The position numbers and the translations under genes were made by a program. Shown here one piece after another: positions 41,830 to 45,949 of a DNA stretch of 45,949 bases. Position 1 is the stretch's first letter. Every line of letters starts with the position of its first letter. The stretch comes from Candidatus Zambryskiibacteriota bacterium (GTDB taxonomy: Bacteria; Patescibacteriota; Minisyncoccia; Phycocordibacterales; WO2-35-19), in contig JAFGCQ010000006.1 of the NCBI GenBank assembly GCA_016932555.1, positions 1-45,949 on the forward strand. Direction: 5' to 3'. The notes beneath the pieces were generated by a model that saw only the letters and a program-made list of their open reading frames with translations, had not been told where the DNA came from and made no database searches.

Positions 41830-42660
41830 ATGGCAAATAAATACATCATAAAAGCTACTGGCGAAAGAGAAGAGTTTAATTCGGAGAAGCTGCGTAATTC
41901 TTTAGATAGAGCCGGGGCTGAAGATGATCAGATAGAAAAGATAATAAGTAAAATTGAATCAGAGCTTAAAGATAATACCACCACCAAAGAAATCTATCAT
42001 CATGCCTTTGAACTTCTAGCGAGCATAGAGAGTCCGGCTGCTGGGAGGTATTCATTGCGTCAGGCTATAATGGATCTTGGACCTACCGGTTTTCCTTTTG
42101 AACAATTCGTGGCTGAAATATTTAAGCTCAAGGGTTTTAAAGTAAAAAACAATTTTATTGCAGAGGGTAAGTGTGCTGAACATGAGATAGATATAGTAAT
42201 CTGGAACAATGAAAAACTCATTATGATAGAAACTAAGTTCCATAACGAGCCTGGAGTAAAATCAGATCTCAAAGTGGCTCTTTATGTTAAAGCTAGGTGG
42301 GAAGATTTAGCAGATAAAAATTTTGATTTTGATAGTCAGCGAAAAATAGATGAGGGCTGGCTTATTACTAATACTAAGTTTTCTGAATCTGCTATCAAAT
42401 ATGCTGAGTGCCAGAAAATGAAAATTATTGGCTGGAATTATCCGGCTAAAGGTAATTTGCAAGACTTAGTCGAAGAGTCAAAATTACATCCAATCACTTC
42501 CTTAAAATCAATAAAACCCAGTGATAAAAGACGACTTATAGAAGCCGGGGTGATACTTTGCCGTCAAGCGCGAGAAAATCAAGATATATTGAAGCAATGT
42601 GGTTTATCTAACACTGAAATCACAGAAATAATGATAGAAATTAATTCTTTTCATATATAA
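41830..42660 (+). CDS. ATP-cone domain fused to restriction-endonuclease-like (PD-(D/E)XK) domain
   Basis: KATGEREEFNSEKLRNSLDRAGA (ATP-cone), FEQFVAEIFKLKGFKV...EHEIDIVIWNNEKLIMIETKFH. Confidence 0.82.
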   Translation: MANKYIIKATGEREEFNSEKLRNSLDRAGAEDDQIEKIISKIESELKDNTTTKEIYHHAFELLASIESPAAGRYSLRQAIMDLGPTGFPFEQFVAEIFKLKGFKVKNNFIAEGKCAEHEIDIVIWNNEKLIMIETKFHNEPGVKSDLKVALYVKARWEDLADKNFDFDSQRKIDEGWLITNTKFSESAIKYAECQKMKIIGWNYPAKGNLQDLVEESKLHPITSLKSIKPSDKRRLIEAGVILCRQARENQDILKQCGLSNTEITEIMIEINSFHI

Positions 42661-42667
42661 ATTATAA

Positions 42668-43408
42668 ATGGCAAATTTTTATAGAAAAAAATTATATAAT
42701 CCCGAAGTGAAAGAAGCTTTTAAAATTAGTCGATCAAAAATCGATCTTTTTGTAGAATGTCCGCGCTGTTTTTATCTTGATCGGCGATTGGGAGTTTCTA
42801 GGCCAGCGGGTTTTCCATTTAATTTAAATAGTGCTGTAGATTTACTTCTCAAAAAAGAATTTGATATTCATCGCGCCCAAAAAACTCCACACCCTTTAAT
42901 GGAAAGTTATGGTATAGAAGCAGTACCTTTTCAACATGAAAAAATGAACGAATGGCGCCAAAATTTTATTGGAGTAGAAGCTTTTTTTGAGCCAGCTAAT
43001 CTGGTGGTTTCTGGGGCTATCGACGATATTTGGCAAAATTCTGAAAAAGAACTTCTGGTTGTAGATTATAAAGCCACCAGTAAAGATAGTGAGGTTAATT
43101 TAGATGCCGAATGGCAAGAAGGTTATAAAAGACAGATGGAAATTTATCAATGGCTCCTTAGACAAAATGGTTTTAAAGTTTCAGATACCGGTTATTTTGT
43201 TTACGCTAACGGCCGCCGAGACAAAGAAGCTTTTGATGGTAAATTAGAATTTAATATAACTCTTATTCCTTATGTAGGTTCTGATGATTGGATAGAAGAT
43301 ACTTTATTTAAAATAAAAGAATGTTTGAACTCAAACGAAATACCAAAACCTTCAGCAAAATGCGAGTATTGTAAATATGTCGGAGAGTATAATAAAGCGA
43401 TGAAATGA
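42668..43408 (+). CDS. Cas4/RecB-like PD-(D/E)XK nuclease with Cys cluster
   Basis: KISRSKIDLFVECPRCFYLDRRLG, VSGAIDDIW...LLVVDYKAT, CEYCKYV. Confidence 0.85.
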   Translation: MANFYRKKLYNPEVKEAFKISRSKIDLFVECPRCFYLDRRLGVSRPAGFPFNLNSAVDLLLKKEFDIHRAQKTPHPLMESYGIEAVPFQHEKMNEWRQNFIGVEAFFEPANLVVSGAIDDIWQNSEKELLVVDYKATSKDSEVNLDAEWQEGYKRQMEIYQWLLRQNGFKVSDTGYFVYANGRRDKEAFDGKLEFNITLIPYVGSDDWIEDTLFKIKECLNSNEIPKPSAKCEYCKYVGEYNKAMK

Positions 43409-43410
43409 AT

Positions 43411-44034
43411 ATGAAGATTGAAGAACGAACAGAACTCATGAGAAAGATAAAAGATGAGGTGGTAGCTCTAAAGAAGTCGCCACTTTATGGATACCGCAGA
43501 GAGAGCGGTAATTTGCCGGTTATAGGTGAGGGCAACCACAGCGCCAAAATCATGTTTATCGGAGAAGCACCAGGTCGTAACGAGGCCAAATATGGCCGGC
43601 CATTTTGCGGCGCAGCTGGTAAAATTTTAGACCAATTATTGGAATCAATAGGTATAGATCGTAAAGAGGTTTACGTTACTAATATTGTTAAAGACCGACC
43701 CCCACAAAACCGTGATCCAAACCCCGAAGAGATTAAAATTTACGGACCGTTTTTGGATCGGCAGATTAAAATTATCCAGCCAAAAATTATCGTCACCCTC
43801 GGACGTTATGCTATGAACTATATTATGCCTAAATTCGGCTTGGAGTTTGAAGTAGAGCCCATTAGTGTTAATCATGGCAAAGTTTTTACTGTGCCCAGTC
43901 AAGCTCTAGTAGAATGGGGATGGAAAGATCATGAAATTAAAGTTATTCCTCTCTATCATCCCGCTGTCGCTGTCTATAATTCCCATACTTTAGACCAACT
44001 AAAAAAGGATTTTGAAGTTTTGAAAAATATTTGA
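43411..44034 (+). CDS. Uracil-DNA glycosylase superfamily protein (type 4/5-like)
   Basis: MFIGEAPGRNEAKYGRPFCGAAGKILDQLL, VYVTNIVKDRPPQNRDPNPEEI, IPLYHPAVAVYN. Confidence 0.9.
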   Translation: MKIEERTELMRKIKDEVVALKKSPLYGYRRESGNLPVIGEGNHSAKIMFIGEAPGRNEAKYGRPFCGAAGKILDQLLESIGIDRKEVYVTNIVKDRPPQNRDPNPEEIKIYGPFLDRQIKIIQPKIIVTLGRYAMNYIMPKFGLEFEVEPISVNHGKVFTVPSQALVEWGWKDHEIKVIPLYHPAVAVYNSHTLDQLKKDFEVLKNI

Positions 44035-44058
44035 CAAATATAAGTATTAATGTATAAT
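44031..44058 (+). promoter_or_regulatory. Consensus sigma-70-type promoter
   Basis: TTGACA - 16 nt - TATAAT. Confidence 0.88.
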
Positions 44059-44105
44059 GCAATAAGAAAAAGTTTTCAGTGATAATTTCTAGAGAAAGGA
44101 GATCT

Positions 44106-44867
44106 ATGAAAGATTTGAGCCCATCAGGCCGAATTTTGATTGTAGGCGGCAGGATAGGTAATATTGAAGCTCAATTCAAGGATAATCAGAGGCTAATTTT
44201 TTGGAATTGCAACGATGGCCACGGTATCAGCAGTAAAAAATTTCCAGCTTTTGTTGAAGTGGTTATTTTTACTCGCTTCATTAAGCACAAAATAAAGGAA
44301 CAAGTCCAAAGAATGGCCAGGGGGACTGGCGCAAATTTTTTTCGGATTTGTCAGAATACCGGCGAAATAAAACGGATCCTTGAAGAATTATTGCCGAAAT
44401 TGGCACCATTACCGCTTACAAAAGATTTATCATCAAAAATACCGATGGAGAAGGAGGAAAAATTGGATACAAAAACACAAGAAACCGAGATGCGAGCTTC
44501 TAAAGGTGCTGTGTCTGGATTTATCACAGTTAATGCTGATTTCACAATAGAACCTAAAAAAGAAATTGAGCGTCTTAGTGATTTGGCAATCTCACAAGGA
44601 ATCACGAAATCTCGGAGATCAATCGAGATAGCATATTACCGATGCAAAAGAAGGACCGCTTTCGAACCAAGGAAACAGGACTCGATTAATCTTTTGGAAG
44701 AATTTTTATCTTCTCTTTCAAAAGTAGATTTGGTTCATGTAGCCTTTAAAGAAATTGTAGAGGAAAACAAAAGATTAACTACTGAAAACAACCAACTTCG
44801 CAAAGAACTCGAGGGTTACAAAGAGCTCAAGAAGATGGTTAATAAAATGAATAAAATGGAAGTATGA
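44106..44867 (+). CDS. DUF2325-like N-terminal domain protein with C-terminal coiled coil
   Basis: GRILIVGGRIGNIEAQFKDNQRLIFWNCNDGHG...VVIFTRFIKHKIKEQVQRMARGTGANFFRICQNTGEIKRIL; SD AAAGGAGA. Confidence 0.6.
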   Translation: MKDLSPSGRILIVGGRIGNIEAQFKDNQRLIFWNCNDGHGISSKKFPAFVEVVIFTRFIKHKIKEQVQRMARGTGANFFRICQNTGEIKRILEELLPKLAPLPLTKDLSSKIPMEKEEKLDTKTQETEMRASKGAVSGFITVNADFTIEPKKEIERLSDLAISQGITKSRRSIEIAYYRCKRRTAFEPRKQDSINLLEEFLSSLSKVDLVHVAFKEIVEENKRLTTENNQLRKELEGYKELKKMVNKMNKMEV

Positions 44868-44871
44868 ATAA

Positions 44872-44915
44872 TGGCCGTAGTTTTACTAAGTAGAACTACG
44901 GCCAGATTTATTTGT
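44872..44915 (+). terminator. Probable terminator hairpin
   Basis: TGGCCGTAGTT...AACTACGGCCA, weak T tract. Confidence 0.6.
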
Positions 44916-44966
44916 AAAAGAAAAATCCCACAAAGAAATCGAGATTTTTCTTTGTGAGATTAACAT

Positions 44967-45239
44967 TTAGAAAAGATTACTTTTGAGCGACATTTCTTTA
45001 ATCATTTCATTTCCATCTATTTGGACCCTGATTGAAAAAACGAGCCAAAAACAGAGAAAATGAAACAAAAAAAGAATACAACCAGTGTAGAAATTTGGTA
45101 TTTTCAACAAGATCGGCGGCTCGGAAGAGGCTAAAAAAAACAAAAAACCCGTGATTAGAAGTTTTGTCCCTTTGGCAATCAAAAAGCCGCACAATATTTT
45201 CATTTTCAGAGACATACCATCAAAAAAGTGCTTGAACAT
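44967..45239 (-). CDS. Hypothetical small membrane protein
   Basis: Two hydrophobic segments; AAGGATAGGATA before ATG. Confidence 0.5.
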   Translation of the reverse strand: MFKHFFDGMSLKMKILCGFLIAKGTKLLITGFLFFLASSEPPILLKIPNFYTGCILFLFHFLCFWLVFSIRVQIDGNEMIKEMSLKSNLF

Positions 45240-45311
45240 TATCCTATCCTTTTTAAATGTTGAATAAGAACCAAGTCTGAAATTATTTATAACAAATTGA
45301 GATAATTTTAT

Positions 45312-45949
45312 CTAGACTTTTAAGATATTTTCAAATGGTTGGGGATCTTCGTAGCAACCAACAATTGCCAGATTAAGTTTATTGTTAGTTATAACTTCTT
45401 TAGCTACTTCTTGAATATCTGTATTAGTAATTTTTTCAATTTCTTTTTCAATATCTTTAGGAGTTTTAATTTTTTCTTTAAGAATTTCTTGGAATCCATA
45501 AAAATTGGCCATAGCATCTGATGATTCAAGTCCCAGATACATATTACCTATAAGATAATCTTTGGCTTTACGCAATTCTCCCGCCGGTACTTTTTCATCT
45601 CGAATTTTTATCATTTCTTCCAATATCCCATTTATACCTTGGTCTACTCTTGAAGAATCCACCCCAGCAGCAATGGCTAAGACGCCGTGGTCAGTGAGCT
45701 CATCGGTTATAGACTTCACATAATAACAAATGCCAAGCTCCTCGCGCATCTTTTGAAAAAGACGCGAGCTCATGCCACCACCAAGTATCGCTGAAAGTAA
45801 TCTCAGAGCAGAAATTTTTTCGTCGTAAATACTGAAAGCTCGAAGCCCGATCATTAGATGGGTCTGGTCAGTTTCTTTGTGTTTGATTTTTATCTCTGGC
45901 TTGTTTTGTCTTTCTAGAATTTTTTCTTTAGTAGCCTTTTTAGTCTCTG
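45312..45949 (-). CDS. M16 family peptidase, C-terminal part (truncated by the window edge)
   Basis: ALRLLSAILGGGMSSRLFQKMREELGICYYVKS...AKDYLIGNMYLGLESSDAMANFYG; frame open upstream to the window end. Confidence 0.9.
   Translation of the reverse strand, partial: ETKKATKEKILERQNKPEIKIKHKETDQTHLMIGLRAFSIYDEKISALRLLSAILGGGMSSRLFQKMREELGICYYVKSITDELTDHGVLAIAAGVDSSRVDQGINGILEEMIKIRDEKVPAGELRKAKDYLIGNMYLGLESSDAMANFYGFQEILKEKIKTPKDIEKEIEKITNTDIQEVAKEVITNNKLNLAIVGCYEDPQPFENILKV

Noticed and set aside
44926-44959. Inverted repeat ACAAAGAAA..TTTTCTTTGT after the DUF2325-like gene.
   Set aside because: Probably the ordinary terminator of the minus-strand small membrane protein gene.
1-45949. CRISPR arrays or cas operons.
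   Set aside because: No regularly spaced repeats; the Cas4-like gene at 42668 is not next to other cas genes, so it is treated as a repair-type nuclease.

Overview
The window looks like a chromosomal segment of a small-genome, AT-rich bacterium of the Patescibacteria/CPR (Parcubacteria-like) type. That assignment is inferred from gene families and compact layout; no taxonomic marker such as 16S is present. Core genes I can recognise are an RpoD-type sigma factor, a UvrD-like helicase with a C-terminal nuclease domain, HisS, D-Ala-D-Ala ligase, a shortened DnaX, LeuS, MnmA, MltG, MscL, YchF, PGI plus a ROK kinase, a type-4-like UDG, TspO, bacteriohemerythrin and a terminal M16 peptidase fragment. 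There are three tRNAs: Ala-UGC, Ala-CGC and Gln-UUG. Main non-routine observations: (1) A RAYT/Y1 transposase is flanked by two near-identical CAAGGGGCGCCCTTG palindromes. A third copy sits in a perfect 37-nt hairpin 21 kb away, and the same 6-bp stem lies inside a 38-nt element inserted in frame in both leuS and mnmA. (2) leuS and mnmA together carry representatives of several unrelated families of short in-frame repeats. (3) Three ORF-free intergenic regions look like structured ncRNA genes, with long-range closing stems, terminators and, for two of them, promoter-like boxes. (4) Genes split into a leaderless class (TAnnnT box, about 5-9 nt, then ATG) and a Shine-Dalgarno class of small accessory genes, usually with their own promoters and terminators. 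(5) Two single-pass membrane microproteins and one 56-aa ORF are absent from the ORF track. No CRISPR array, rRNA or prophage was seen.
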